From the NCBI GenBank assembly GCA_902475415.1, contig CABRZK010000003.1, positions 1-26,743 on the forward strand: DNA of 26,743 nucleotides, in the 5' to 3' direction. This document shows positions 14,701 to 22,063 of the stretch, in pieces. The notes beneath the pieces are model-generated. The model made no database searches, was not told the origin of the DNA, and saw only the letters and a list, made by a program, of their open reading frames with translations. The DNA is from an uncultured Eubacterium sp. (GTDB lineage Bacteria; Bacillota; Clostridia; Lachnospirales; Lachnospiraceae). A program made the translations under genes and the position numbers. Each line of letters starts with the position of its first letter. Positions within the stretch are counted from its first letter, which is position 1.

Positions 14701-15839
14701 AAAAAATGTCGCTGCAGTGGAGACTGACCTGTATCATTACACTATATATTGCAGTCATATGTGGCTGCCTGACGATGCTTGTCTATAAAAATGGTGTGTA
14801 TTATATTGACTCTCTGCAAGAGGCTGTTGATGCGCAGGAAGATGTAAATGTGGATGATTCGGATGAAATATATATCAGCATTCCTGAGGATAAGTGGGAG
14901 GAGTTTGCAAATGACTTTTCCCTGCAGGTGTACAATAATAAAGCAGACTATAAAAGAAACAGTTTTATAATCTCAGCCGTACTGGCGCTTATGGGTGGGG
15001 TAGTGACCTATTTTATAAGCGGGCATGCACTCAGACCAATCCGGGAGTTTTCTGATAAAATCGAGGAGGTAGAGGCACAGAATCTGGCAGATTCACAAAT
15101 AGAAGAAAACAAAGTGAAAGAACTCAACCAGCTTAGCATTTCATACAACAGGATGCTTACGCGTCTCTCAGATGCATTTGAAATACAGAGACAATTTACT
15201 GCAAATGCAGCGCATGAACTCAGAACACCATTAGCACTGATGCAGGTACAGCTTGATTTATATAATTCCATCCAGCATCCGGGGAATGATGCAGATACTT
15301 TGCAAACAATAAAAATGATTACCGAACAGAACGACAGACTCAATAAAATGGTAAAGACGCTTCTCGACATGAGTGAACTTCAGACTGTGGGACGGGATGA
15401 GGTAATTGCAGTGGATGCTCTTGTAGATGAGGTATTGGCAGATTTAGAACCTCTCGCACAGAAAAAAAATATAAAATTAATCGGAAAATGTAAAGATATA
15501 ACGCTGCGAGGAAGTGATATCCTTATTTACAGGATGGTATACAATCTTGTGGAGAATGCCATAAAGTATAATCATTTCGGTGGTCAGGTTACCGTAACTG
15601 CAGATCAGGAGGAAAACCATGTGCATCTGGCCGTGGAGGATACAGGAAGCGGAATCCCGGAGGAACTTAAGGAGCGTGTGTTTGAACCGTTCTTTCGTGT
15701 AGATAAATCCAGAAGCCGGGAACTTGGTGGTGTAGGGCTTGGACTTGCTCTCGTTCGTGAAATCGTGCGTGTGCATGATGGCAGCATTACCGTCAGATCC
15801 AATCCGTCCGGAGGGACAATTTTTGAAGTCATTTTATGA
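14697..15839 (+). CDS. Membrane sensor histidine kinase
   Basis: A 380-residue kinase partnering the preceding regulator. A first membrane segment at about 10-30 and a second at about 90-110 enclose a small extracellular domain of about 60 residues that is rich in acidic residues (DAQEDVNVDDSDE). A HAMP-like linker follows (HALRPIREFSDKI). The H-box is NAAHELRTPLAL with His173. The ATPase domain has the N-box NLVENAIKYN, the G1 box DTGSGIPEE, the F-box FEPFFRVDKS and the G2 box GGVGLGLALV. The length and domain order are typical of OmpR-type partner kinases. The acidic sensor loop could bind a cation; this is speculation. Confidence 0.95.
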   Translation: MKKMSLQWRLTCIITLYIAVICGCLTMLVYKNGVYYIDSLQEAVDAQEDVNVDDSDEIYISIPEDKWEEFANDFSLQVYNNKADYKRNSFIISAVLALMGGVVTYFISGHALRPIREFSDKIEEVEAQNLADSQIEENKVKELNQLSISYNRMLTRLSDAFEIQRQFTANAAHELRTPLALMQVQLDLYNSIQHPGNDADTLQTIKMITEQNDRLNKMVKTLLDMSELQTVGRDEVIAVDALVDEVLADLEPLAQKKNIKLIGKCKDITLRGSDILIYRMVYNLVENAIKYNHFGGQVTVTADQEENHVHLAVEDTGSGIPEELKERVFEPFFRVDKSRSRELGGVGLGLALVREIVRVHDGSITVRSNPSGGTIFEVIL

Positions 15840-15869
15840 TGAGTTTGTATGATGAAATAGTTAAAAATA

Positions 15870-15898
15870 TTGACAAATCCTCCTCATTACGATATAGT
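15870..15898 (+). promoter_or_regulatory. Promoter of the mntP leader
   Basis: TTGACA at 15870-15875 and TATAGT at 15893-15898 with a 17-base spacer, immediately upstream of the manganese riboswitch. Confidence 0.88.
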
Positions 15899-15907
15899 TG
15901 AAAGAAC

Positions 15908-16012
15908 TTCGTGAGGGAGTAGTTTGCACAGTAAGAATTGTGTGATTTGTCAACAACCTGTTTATCATTTTTAGGATAATCTGGCAAATCTTAATGAATG
16001 AGACTCATGTAT
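15908..16012 (+). promoter_or_regulatory. yybP-ykoY manganese riboswitch
   Basis: The 5' conserved part GAGGGAGTAGT (15913-15923) and the 3' parts TCTGGCAAATCTTAATGA and TGAGAC match the pattern of the manganese-sensing yybP-ykoY aptamer. Closing stem CGTGAG (15910-15915) pairs with CTCATG (16004-16009). It lies between a good promoter and mntP, the manganese efflux gene, as expected. The closing-stem 3' strand is also part of the terminator at 16000-16062, so Mn2+ binding should prevent termination and turn mntP on. Confidence 0.87.
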
Positions 16013-16062
16013 GTCAATAAGGATTATTATTTAATTCTATGGCATACCTGGGTCTCTTTTTT
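16000..16062 (+). terminator. Riboswitch-controlled terminator before mntP
   Basis: A 16-bp stem, GAGACTCATGTATGTC (16000-16015) with GGCATACCTGGGTCTC (16041-16056), with two wobble pairs and one mismatch, followed by six Ts. The 5' arm includes bases used in the aptamer's closing stem, so the two structures exclude each other. Confidence 0.9.
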
Positions 16063-16150
16063 CGCTTGAGAGAAAATTGTGTCAGAGTTCCTGTCAATGA
16101 TATTCCCTGATGCGAGCTGTTAAATCATACATTATGGAGGAAATTGAATT

Positions 16151-16732
16151 ATGGGTTACTTGGAACTGGCATTGATCGGTGTCGGACTTTCCATGGATGC
16201 CTTTGCGGTATCTGTCTGTAAAGGCTTGAGCATGCGAAAAGTAGATAAAAAGTATATGTTTGTGCTGGCAGTATTTTTTGGAGGATTTCAGGCGTTGATG
16301 CCGGCATTGGGATGGCTTCTTGGAAGTCAGTTCCAGTCTTATATTACAGCCATTGATCATTGGATCGCATTTATATTGCTTGTACTGATCGGTGGAAAAA
16401 TGATCCTGGATGTGGTTAAAGAAAAAGGAGAAAATGAAGAAGTCTGTCCGGAGGACAGCGTGCGGATCAATCTGAGAGAAATTTTCCTGCTGGCAATTGC
16501 CACAAGTATCGATGCACTGGCAATCGGTATCACATTTGCTTTTCTGCAGGTGAGACTGATCACATCTGTAACAATCATCGGATGCATTACCTTTTGTTTT
16601 ACCATTGCAGGTGTGCTGATTGGAAATGTATTTGGAAGCAAATTCAAGGATAAGGCAACGATTCTGGGGGGCATCATCCTGATTGGAATTGGTGTGAAAA
16701 TTTTAATTGAACATCTTGGGATTTTCGGATAG
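16151..16732 (+). CDS. mntP: Manganese efflux pump MntP
   Basis: A 193-residue membrane protein with six hydrophobic segments that exports Mn2+. It shows both MntP signature halves: GVGLSMDAFAVSVCKGLSM near residues 10-28 and IATSIDALAIGITFAFL near 117-133, each with a conserved acidic residue inside the membrane (MDAFA, IDALA). Length is close to E. coli MntP (188). TGGAGGA precedes the ATG. The manganese riboswitch upstream confirms the function from a second direction and gives its likely control: on at high Mn2+. Confidence 0.97.
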   Translation: MGYLELALIGVGLSMDAFAVSVCKGLSMRKVDKKYMFVLAVFFGGFQALMPALGWLLGSQFQSYITAIDHWIAFILLVLIGGKMILDVVKEKGENEEVCPEDSVRINLREIFLLAIATSIDALAIGITFAFLQVRLITSVTIIGCITFCFTIAGVLIGNVFGSKFKDKATILGGIILIGIGVKILIEHLGIFG

Positions 16733-16751
16733 AAATAGCAGAAGAATATGT

Positions 16752-16822
16752 CATGCATCTCGCAGCAAGAATGCCGGGGTATTTATGAATTTGCAGCAGG
16801 AATGCGTGATATTCGTGAATAA
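16752..16822 (+). repeat. Two-unit degenerate repeat between mntP and the exchanger gene
   Basis: Two 31-base units in tandem, 16761-16791 and 16792-16822, share GCAGCA(A/G)GAATGC at the start and TATT..TGAAT near the end. The first 24 bases (16752-16775) occur again, exactly and inverted, at 22079-22102. This is a small dispersed repeat of unknown function. Confidence 0.7.
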
Positions 16823-16856
16823 AGAAAAAATATGGTATTGAGAAAGGATGAAAAGT

Positions 16857-17807
16857 ATGATTTTGGCAATTATAGGTGTGATTATTGGATTTGTACTGCT
16901 GGTTAAAGGGGCAGATTTCTTTGTAGAAGGAAGTGGCTCCGTAGCAAAAAAGTTTAATATTCCGGTATTTATCATCGGAATGACGATCGTGGCGATGGGA
17001 ACCAGTGCACCGGAATGTGCGGTAAGTATTTCAGCGTCATTACGGGGCATTAACGGAATGGCTATCAGTAACGTAATTGGTTCCAATATTTTTAACTTGC
17101 TTGTGGTTTGTGGTGTCTGTGCATTGTTCCAGCCATTGGTGATCAAGAAAGAGACATTAAAGAAAGAATTCCCATTTTCTGTACTGGTAGCAGTGATTAT
17201 TGGCGTGATGGGACTGGCAGGAATGATGGTCGGACATATGGATGGAATTATTCTGGTTGTGATTTTTGCCTTGTTTCTGTACTGGATGGTTCGTTCTGCA
17301 AAGAAGTCCATGCAGGCCGGAGAAGATGTTGAAGCAGAAGAAATCAAGGACCTGCCAATCTGGAAATGTCTGGTGTTTATCGGTGGCGGCCTGGTTGCTA
17401 TTGTAATTGGAGGTCAGATGGTTGTTAATTGCTCAGAAACGATTGCCCGCGGATTTGGATTAAGTGAGACATTGATCGGGCTGACTATCTGTTCCATTGG
17501 AACATCTTTACCGGAGCTGGTAACCTCCGTGGTAGCAGCTAGAAAAAATCAGGCGGGTATGGCGCTTGGAAATGTCATTGGTTCCAATATTTTCAATATT
17601 CTGCTGGTAGGTGGTCTGGCTTCTGCCATCAGCCCGATTGCAATGAATATGAACAATCTGATTGACATTGTGATTTTAGTTATTGTCAGTGTATATATTA
17701 TGGCTCTTGTATGGAAAAAGCAGCTTCTGACACGGGCAGGTGGTGTGAGTATGCTTGCTGTCTATGCTGCATATATGGTTTACATTTGTATCAGAGAAGT
17801 ACTGTAA
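16857..17807 (+). CDS. CaCA-family Ca2+/Na+ (cation/proton) exchanger
   Basis: A 316-residue membrane protein with about ten hydrophobic segments and the two inverted alpha-repeats of YrbG-type exchangers. The first contains AMGTSAPECAVS and GSNIFNLLVV; the second contains SIGTSLPELVTSV and GSNIFNILLV, each with the catalytic acidic residue. A charged loop (KKSMQAGEDVEAEEIKD) separates the halves. The ATG at 16857 is preferred over 16848 because the AAAGGATG motif then sits at normal ribosome-site distance. It follows mntP after a repeat-filled gap of about 120 bases, so both may concern divalent cation efflux. Its last 28 bases overlap the convergent sufE gene. Confidence 0.92.
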   Translation: MILAIIGVIIGFVLLVKGADFFVEGSGSVAKKFNIPVFIIGMTIVAMGTSAPECAVSISASLRGINGMAISNVIGSNIFNLLVVCGVCALFQPLVIKKETLKKEFPFSVLVAVIIGVMGLAGMMVGHMDGIILVVIFALFLYWMVRSAKKSMQAGEDVEAEEIKDLPIWKCLVFIGGGLVAIVIGGQMVVNCSETIARGFGLSETLIGLTICSIGTSLPELVTSVVAARKNQAGMALGNVIGSNIFNILLVGGLASAISPIAMNMNNLIDIVILVIVSVYIMALVWKKQLLTRAGGVSMLAVYAAYMVYICIREVL

Positions 17808-18211
17808 TCCTGGATTTTACGGATCACAGTCTGCATTCCGTGAAAACGATCCGTAGAGATCTGTTCTTTTAACGGAGTTTTTTCAAGAAAATCAATATGT
17901 GCCCCGCAGATTTCCTGCGGGGTACGTTTGTCAAAGAGAGCAGCAATGACAGCGACAATGCCTTTCACGATCAGAGAATCACTGTCAGCACGGACGTGAA
18001 CAATTCCGTTTTCAAAGGAAAGAATGATCCACAGATCAGCCTGACAGCCGGAGATTTTATTCTGCTCATTTTTTTCTTCATCTGACACAGGTTTCATGTC
18101 TGCGGTTAATTCCAATAGGCAGCTGTACTGCATCATCCAGTCATCAATTTCGTTAAAATCATTAATAAATTCTGCCTGTTCTTCTGCGATGGAAAGTCGT
18201 TGTTCTGTCAT
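17780..18211 (-). CDS. sufE: SufE-family sulfur acceptor
   Basis: A 143-residue protein that takes persulfide sulfur from a SufS-type cysteine desulfurase and carries it to an acceptor. The length matches SufE (E. coli 138). Conserved parts are FNEIDDWMMQY near residue 19, NKISGCQADLWI with the acceptor Cys56, DSDSLIVKGIVAVI and a C-terminal helix. The frame is open further upstream, but that part runs through a dispersed repeat (18246-18267), so the ATG at 18209-18211 is the better start. A cysteine desulfurase is encoded 5 kb away on the other strand in the same locus. No sufBCD genes are seen. The coding region also contains a strong hairpin (17902-17922) that may end the opposing exchanger transcript. 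Confidence 0.93.
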   Translation of the reverse strand: MTEQRLSIAEEQAEFINDFNEIDDWMMQYSCLLELTADMKPVSDEEKNEQNKISGCQADLWIILSFENGIVHVRADSDSLIVKGIVAVIAALFDKRTPQEICGAHIDFLEKTPLKEQISTDRFHGMQTVIRKIQDYSTSLIQM

Positions 18212-18245
18212 ACTGTACTCTCTTTCTGACAATGCCGGATCTGGG

Positions 18246-18267
18246 TTCAAGAATGCCCTCGGCATTG
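18246..18267. repeat. Dispersed palindromic repeat, copy between MFS gene and sufE
   Basis: TTCAAGAATGCCCTCGGCAT and following bases match 22064-22085 at nearly all positions, apart from the small loop. It lies just upstream of sufE. It forms a short AATGCC/GGCATT stem. Confidence 0.6.
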
Positions 18268-18293
18268 ACTGTTTATTACCTATCCTAAGTGTT

Positions 18294-18318
18294 AAACGGA
18301 TATTCATAATCCGTTTTT
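18294..18318. terminator. Hairpin downstream of the MFS gene
   Basis: A perfect 8-bp stem AAACGGAT/ATCCGTTT with a seven-base loop. On the plus strand it ends in TTTTT, so it reads best as a plus-strand terminator. On the minus strand (from the MFS gene towards sufE) the T-run is only three bases, so read-through into sufE is likely. Confidence 0.5.
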
Positions 18319-18368
18319 GCGGTTTGCTTATAAACGCAGTCACTTTGCGGTCTGCATTCAAATGATGC

Positions 18369-19673
18369 TTATTTCTGCAATTCTTTTGTAAATGCTTCTG
18401 CTTCGCATTCCGTCATAAAATCGCGATTGTACTGATGCTCATTGATGAAAAGTACAATGATAACGACAACGATAGAAGCAATGGCTGCAATGACATAAGA
18501 CATTCGCAGGTTTCCGGTTGCATTTAATACATTTCCATTTACACAGAAGCCGAAGGAAGATACCAGCGCCTGAATCGGGAAAAGTACAGAGTTTACTTTT
18601 TTGAATCCATGACGTCCGAATACAGCTGCAGGCAGGGAAGTTGTAAAGTTTGCGGAACCGCCCAGAGCCAGTGCGAACATGATCAGGAAAACGATGACCA
18701 GCGGACGTTTTTCGGTGACTTCCAGAAGCAGGGCAACTGCATACCAGATACCAAAGAAAATCATGGTTTTCTTTGTGCCGAGTTTCTGATCCATAGCACC
18801 GATGATCCAGGAACCGACGATACCGGCGAAGGCAAGGATTGTCATAATAGTAAGTGCCTGAGCCTGTGTAAATCCTACTTCCTGGTTACGAACAACAAGC
18901 TGTGTAATAATGATGGTGGATACAAACTGGAATCCACCGGAAGCAACTGCAACCAGCCAGAATGTTTTCTTGGAGAATAATTTCTTTACTGTCCAGCCGC
19001 CATCTTCATCAATTTCTTCGTTAAAGTATTCATTTCGATATTCTTCATCAGATACGTTATCAGGGTTAATGCCGCGTTCCTGCGGAGTATTTCTCATAAA
19101 TGCAAGTCCGACAAAAGCAAGGATCACGATTAAAATTACCGGAAATACAACAGCATTTGTAACGCCCATTCTGGCAACCAGCATGGTGATCAGCGGTACA
19201 AAGAAGCCGGTGGACATGTTGTGGCCCATGGTTGTGTAACCCATAACGATACCTTTTTTCTTAGGAAACCACTGAGCCACGAAAGCACCGCCGGAAATAT
19301 AACCGGCACTCATACATCCGATGGTACAGATACATAATCCGATGGCATACTGAGCCAGACTGTTGGCATGTCCCATGCCGAAATATCCGACACCACCAAG
19401 GATCAGACAGATAAAACTTGTCAAACGCGGTCCGATCTTACGGTTTACCGCACCCATGACGAAGAAGAAGATTACGCCGACCATAGCAGCTACGGTACCC
19501 ATATTTAATACATTACCGGCAGGAATGCCAAGTTTTTCTGCAACTGCAGGAGCGACAACATTGGAACTGTCATTCACCATACCGGCATAAAACCAGAACA
19601 TCAGCAGACAGAAGATAATGGTTCCCCAGCCTTTTCCAAAATTAAATAATTCGTTTTTGTTCCCTTTTTTCAT
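18369..19673 (-). CDS. MFS transporter, OFA (oxalate/formate antiporter) type
   Basis: A 434-residue protein with 12 hydrophobic segments. The second to third segment linker GAVNRKIGPR is the MFS loop 2-3 motif, and the central charged loop (DNVSDEEYRNEYFNEEIDEDGG) divides two six-helix halves. The spacing and features such as GGAFVAQWFPKKKGIVMGYT are typical of the OFA group of carboxylate or sugar-acid exchangers. The substrate is unknown. AAAGG lies ahead of the ATG. It lies between the two small genes and sufE on the same strand. A 120-base gap with an inverted repeat separates it from the upstream small gene, so it may have its own control. Confidence 0.9.
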   Translation of the reverse strand: MKKGNKNELFNFGKGWGTIIFCLLMFWFYAGMVNDSSNVVAPAVAEKLGIPAGNVLNMGTVAAMVGVIFFFVMGAVNRKIGPRLTSFICLILGGVGYFGMGHANSLAQYAIGLCICTIGCMSAGYISGGAFVAQWFPKKKGIVMGYTTMGHNMSTGFFVPLITMLVARMGVTNAVVFPVILIVILAFVGLAFMRNTPQERGINPDNVSDEEYRNEYFNEEIDEDGGWTVKKLFSKKTFWLVAVASGGFQFVSTIIITQLVVRNQEVGFTQAQALTIMTILAFAGIVGSWIIGAMDQKLGTKKTMIFFGIWYAVALLLEVTEKRPLVIVFLIMFALALGGSANFTTSLPAAVFGRHGFKKVNSVLFPIQALVSSFGFCVNGNVLNATGNLRMSYVIAAIASIVVVIIVLFINEHQYNRDFMTECEAEAFTKELQK

Positions 19674-19720
19674 TTTTCAACCTTTCTCCCAGTAAAATAC
19701 TAGACTTTTCCTTAGCGTAA

Positions 19721-19759
19721 GAAACACAATCTGCCTCTGGTGGAGACACATTGTGTTTC
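19721..19759. promoter_or_regulatory. Perfect 10-bp inverted repeat upstream of the MFS gene
   Basis: GAAACACAAT (19721-19730) and ATTGTGTTTC (19750-19759) are exact inverse copies around a 19-base centre. It lies in the gap before the MFS start. It could be an operator or an RNA hairpin; there is no strong T-run on the minus strand. Confidence 0.5.
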
Positions 19760-19793
19760 AAAAGATATGATGGTTTTGGTATTTATTTGGTTT

Positions 19794-19925
19794 TTATAAG
19801 TTAAGTAATTTCCAGACTTCCTGTGCAATGAGGCGAGTATCTGTCAGATTGGCAGTGTTTTGGGCTGAAAATTTTATATTCAGCCCTTTTTGCAGAGCCA
19901 TGAGAAGCAGTACTTTTTTATTCAT
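19794..19925 (-). CDS. Hypothetical 43-residue protein
   Basis: A short reading frame whose ATG (19923-19925) overlaps the stop of the upstream 81-residue gene as ATGA, a classic coupled pair. The product starts MNKKVLLLMALQKGLNIKF and ends IAQEVWKLLNL. It is amphipathic rather than membrane-spanning. I do not recognise the family. A frameshift separating one original protein of about 120 residues into two is an alternative, since neither product alone looks like a complete domain. A plus-strand terminator-like hairpin sits inside it. Confidence 0.5.
   Translation of the reverse strand: MNKKVLLLMALQKGLNIKFSAQNTANLTDTRLIAQEVWKLLNL
19862..19891 (+). terminator. Terminator-like hairpin, plus strand
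   Basis: GGGCTGAA (19862-19869) pairs perfectly with TTCAGCCC (19879-19886), followed directly by TTTTT. It lies antisense inside the 43-residue gene, so it would end only a plus-strand transcript. Its purpose is unclear. Confidence 0.45.
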
Positions 19926-20167
19926 GGCGGAGGTGGTTCCTCTTTTGGCATCTGAATGGTTTTTGCGACACTTAATTCAGCAAGTTCTGTCAGATCATAA
20001 ATATCAGTGACATCACCAAGCAGTATATATTTGCTCAGGATAAATCCGTACAGATCCTGATGCAGAGATTTCCAGTCCGGATAAGGCGTGGTTTTTATTT
20101 TTTCCATATATTCGGCAGACTTTTTCTGATACATGAGAAGCCCGCTCTTTTTCTTGATGATGGACAT
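19922..20167 (-). CDS. Hypothetical 81-residue protein
   Basis: An 81-residue frame with a GAGG ribosome site eight bases before the ATG. The N-terminus is lysine-rich (MSIIKKKSGLLMYQKKS). It continues with TTPYPDWKSLHQDLYGFILSKYILLGDVTDIYDLTELAELSVAKTI and ends in a polar EEPPPP tail. No signal peptide or membrane segment and no recognised domain. It lies between the FucI-like gene (stop 143 bases upstream) and the 43-residue gene, which it overlaps by four bases. A role tied to the isomerase is plausible but not shown. Confidence 0.6.
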   Translation of the reverse strand: MSIIKKKSGLLMYQKKSAEYMEKIKTTPYPDWKSLHQDLYGFILSKYILLGDVTDIYDLTELAELSVAKTIQMPKEEPPPP

Positions 20168-20240
20168 TGCTCGTTCCTCTTTCTGTTAGATAATCATAAA
20201 TTCAAATCGAACGCATGTGAGACTTGGTGCGTGATTCTGG

Positions 20241-20280
20241 TCAGCATAAGCTGAGATATTCAACTCAGACTGAGATGAAA
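20241..20280 (+). repeat. Hairpin plus 20-base repeat, copy B
   Basis: A perfect TCAGC/GCTGA hairpin with an ATAA loop (20241-20254), then six bases, then the same 20-mer as in copy A (20261-20280). The hairpin arms differ completely from copy A while spacing and the 20-mer are kept. It lies in the gap between the FucI-like gene and the 81-residue gene. A further TCCAT/ATGGA hairpin is at 20284-20298. Confidence 0.7.
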
Positions 20281-20310
20281 GCTTCCATTGCACATGGAGT
20301 TGTGCTGCAT

Positions 20311-21846
20311 TTAGGCTGTTACAACTTCCAGTCCGAGGCTCTCACCGAGAAGCTGTAATTCCTTAATGTAATCGCCGTATGTAACAACCAGGTGATTACC
20401 AAAATTAATATGTTTGTAGAAGAAGTCTTCCTGGTTTGCAATTTTCATGAAAAATCCTTCATCACAGTTTGTGCGCTCTGCACCGGAGCCTGCAAGAATG
20501 GTTCCTTTTGCTGTAAACAGTTTTTTCGCATCCGGTGAGATACGAAGCAGAGTTACTTCCTGACCTGCATCCTGTGTAAAGTCATAACGGATGGTTGCAC
20601 CGAATCCCTGGTCGTTTGCAAATGGAGCAAGGCTGTACTCTGCTTTAGATGCCTCTTTGTAACCGTGCAGTTTACGATTTGGAGTGGAGTGGAATACCAG
20701 ATACAGATCATCACGCTCATCGGTAGCAGCTGCCAGCTGATCCTGGCCGAATCCCTGCATAGTAACCATTTTGCCGTCGCGGTACAGTACCGGGTTAGAG
20801 TTACCCATGTAAACTGCTTTGTCAGACAGGTTTTCCATGATTGCCATAGCCAGTACGGAGTTGATATCCATCTCACAGGAGGAAGGAACCTGATTCTCGT
20901 TGTTCAGAGAATGTGTCAGACAGAAAGTAAGCTGATCATGATTTAATCTTCTTGTGGAACAGCAGTCCGGACATGGCATGGTGTATGCGTTGCATCCGTT
21001 GCGATCAAGCAGTTTCTGAACTAATACATATCCTTTTAAGGATTTTTCAAGCATTCCACGCTCCATGCGGACCTCTTTGGCACCGGCGATCAGCTCATCA
21101 GCCAGACGTTCTACTTCTTTCATATCTTCCTCTGTCAGATTGCATGCTTCACGTCCAGGAAGTGTCGGGTTTGTTTTCGGATCTCTGACTGTCAGCATAT
21201 CCATTAATTCATGGAAGTTCTGGTAACGGAACTGTACGCCGAATTTTTCTGTTACATAATTCAGATCTACCAGATTGTCGGAAGAACTGAAGGAGCGGGA
21301 GGAGTTGAAACGAGTCACAACCATAACACGGGTGCTTGCCAGTGCTTTTCTCGCTCTTAATACACGCATATGTCTTCCTAATTCTTCCCAGCTGCGGTAT
21401 GCATAAGCCTCCAGACCTCTTGCACGGACAGCGGAAGTATTTACGGTTGCCTCACAGCACTGAGCCGGCATAACGCCCTGCGGTTTGTGATATCTCTGAG
21501 CAAACTCAAGATAAATATCGCCGCGGCCGATACCGAAGGAAAACAGGTAGTAATCAACCTGGTCGATATCTTTTGCCATTGTGCGGAACATGTCTTCGTC
21601 TGTTAAAAACCAGTCATCACGTTCTACATAGATTGGCTCCATCATATTGACTACGTCCAGTGGCATATTTTCTGCAACATCTTTCTGGAACTGACGGTAT
21701 AGCTCGGAGTTCATAAATACATCATAGTCCTTCTCCAACTCTTCGCCTTTTCCGAAACGGCATGGTCCTTCATAGTAGTACTGGTGTACAAGACCGATAA
21801 ATACCGGACGGACATTCAGTTTTACATCAGTAATTTTTTCAATCAT
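20311..21846 (-). CDS. FucI/AraA-like aldose-ketose isomerase family protein
   Basis: A 511-residue protein of the L-fucose/L-arabinose isomerase superfamily, shorter than E. coli FucI (591). It has an N-terminal Rossmann-like region, then the metal and catalytic region SSCEMDINS with Glu325 and Asp327, His386 in VFHSTPN, and His485 in FGNHLVVTYGDY. Those positions fit the Mn2+ ligands of the family, so an active enzyme is likely. A cysteine-rich stretch CPDCCSTRR (residues 292-300) is unusual. AAAGGAGAAG precedes the ATG. A second copy is encoded at 25580. The substrate is not known: it is not assigned to fucose because no fucose kinase, aldolase or permease gene is nearby. Two LysR-type dyads lie upstream. 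Confidence 0.85.
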   Translation of the reverse strand: MIEKITDVKLNVRPVFIGLVHQYYYEGPCRFGKGEELEKDYDVFMNSELYRQFQKDVAENMPLDVVNMMEPIYVERDDWFLTDEDMFRTMAKDIDQVDYYLFSFGIGRGDIYLEFAQRYHKPQGVMPAQCCEATVNTSAVRARGLEAYAYRSWEELGRHMRVLRARKALASTRVMVVTRFNSSRSFSSSDNLVDLNYVTEKFGVQFRYQNFHELMDMLTVRDPKTNPTLPGREACNLTEEDMKEVERLADELIAGAKEVRMERGMLEKSLKGYVLVQKLLDRNGCNAYTMPCPDCCSTRRLNHDQLTFCLTHSLNNENQVPSSCEMDINSVLAMAIMENLSDKAVYMGNSNPVLYRDGKMVTMQGFGQDQLAAATDERDDLYLVFHSTPNRKLHGYKEASKAEYSLAPFANDQGFGATIRYDFTQDAGQEVTLLRISPDAKKLFTAKGTILAGSGAERTNCDEGFFMKIANQEDFFYKHINFGNHLVVTYGDYIKELQLLGESLGLEVVTA

Positions 21847-21936
21847 GATTCTTCTCCTTTACATTTCGTTTTTTGATGTTATAATGATGCTAATTGAAAA
21901 ATATAGGAAAGAAAAGCGAAGAAAACTGCTAATATC

Positions 21937-21951
21937 ATTCGAAAATGGAAT
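21937..21951. promoter_or_regulatory. LysR-type dyad, site 1
   Basis: ATTCGAAAATGGAAT contains TTC-N7-GAA, a T-N11-A pattern typical of LysR-family sites. An identical 15-mer lies 59 bases away at 21996. Both sit between the FucI-like gene and a divergent LysR gene. A TATAAC-type -10 on the minus strand (21878-21883) lies about 55-70 bases downstream of this site. Confidence 0.65.
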
Positions 21952-21995
21952 AGATAAGAAGAAGAAACAATAAAATGTATCAAAAAACGACATAT

Positions 21996-22010
21996 ATTCG
22001 AAAATGGAAT
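21996..22010. promoter_or_regulatory. LysR-type dyad, site 2
   Basis: An exact copy of the 15-mer at 21937-21951. Here the dyad is longer, with ATAT on the left and CATATA on the right. Probable target of the regulator encoded at 22161. Confidence 0.65.
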
Positions 22011-22063
22011 CATATATGGCATTTTTTTCTTTGCCTGGAATAAAACATACAATTTTACTATGA

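Noticed and set aside
18212..18361. Longer start for SufE
   Set aside because: It runs through a dispersed repeat and a terminator-like hairpin and lacks similarity to SufE.
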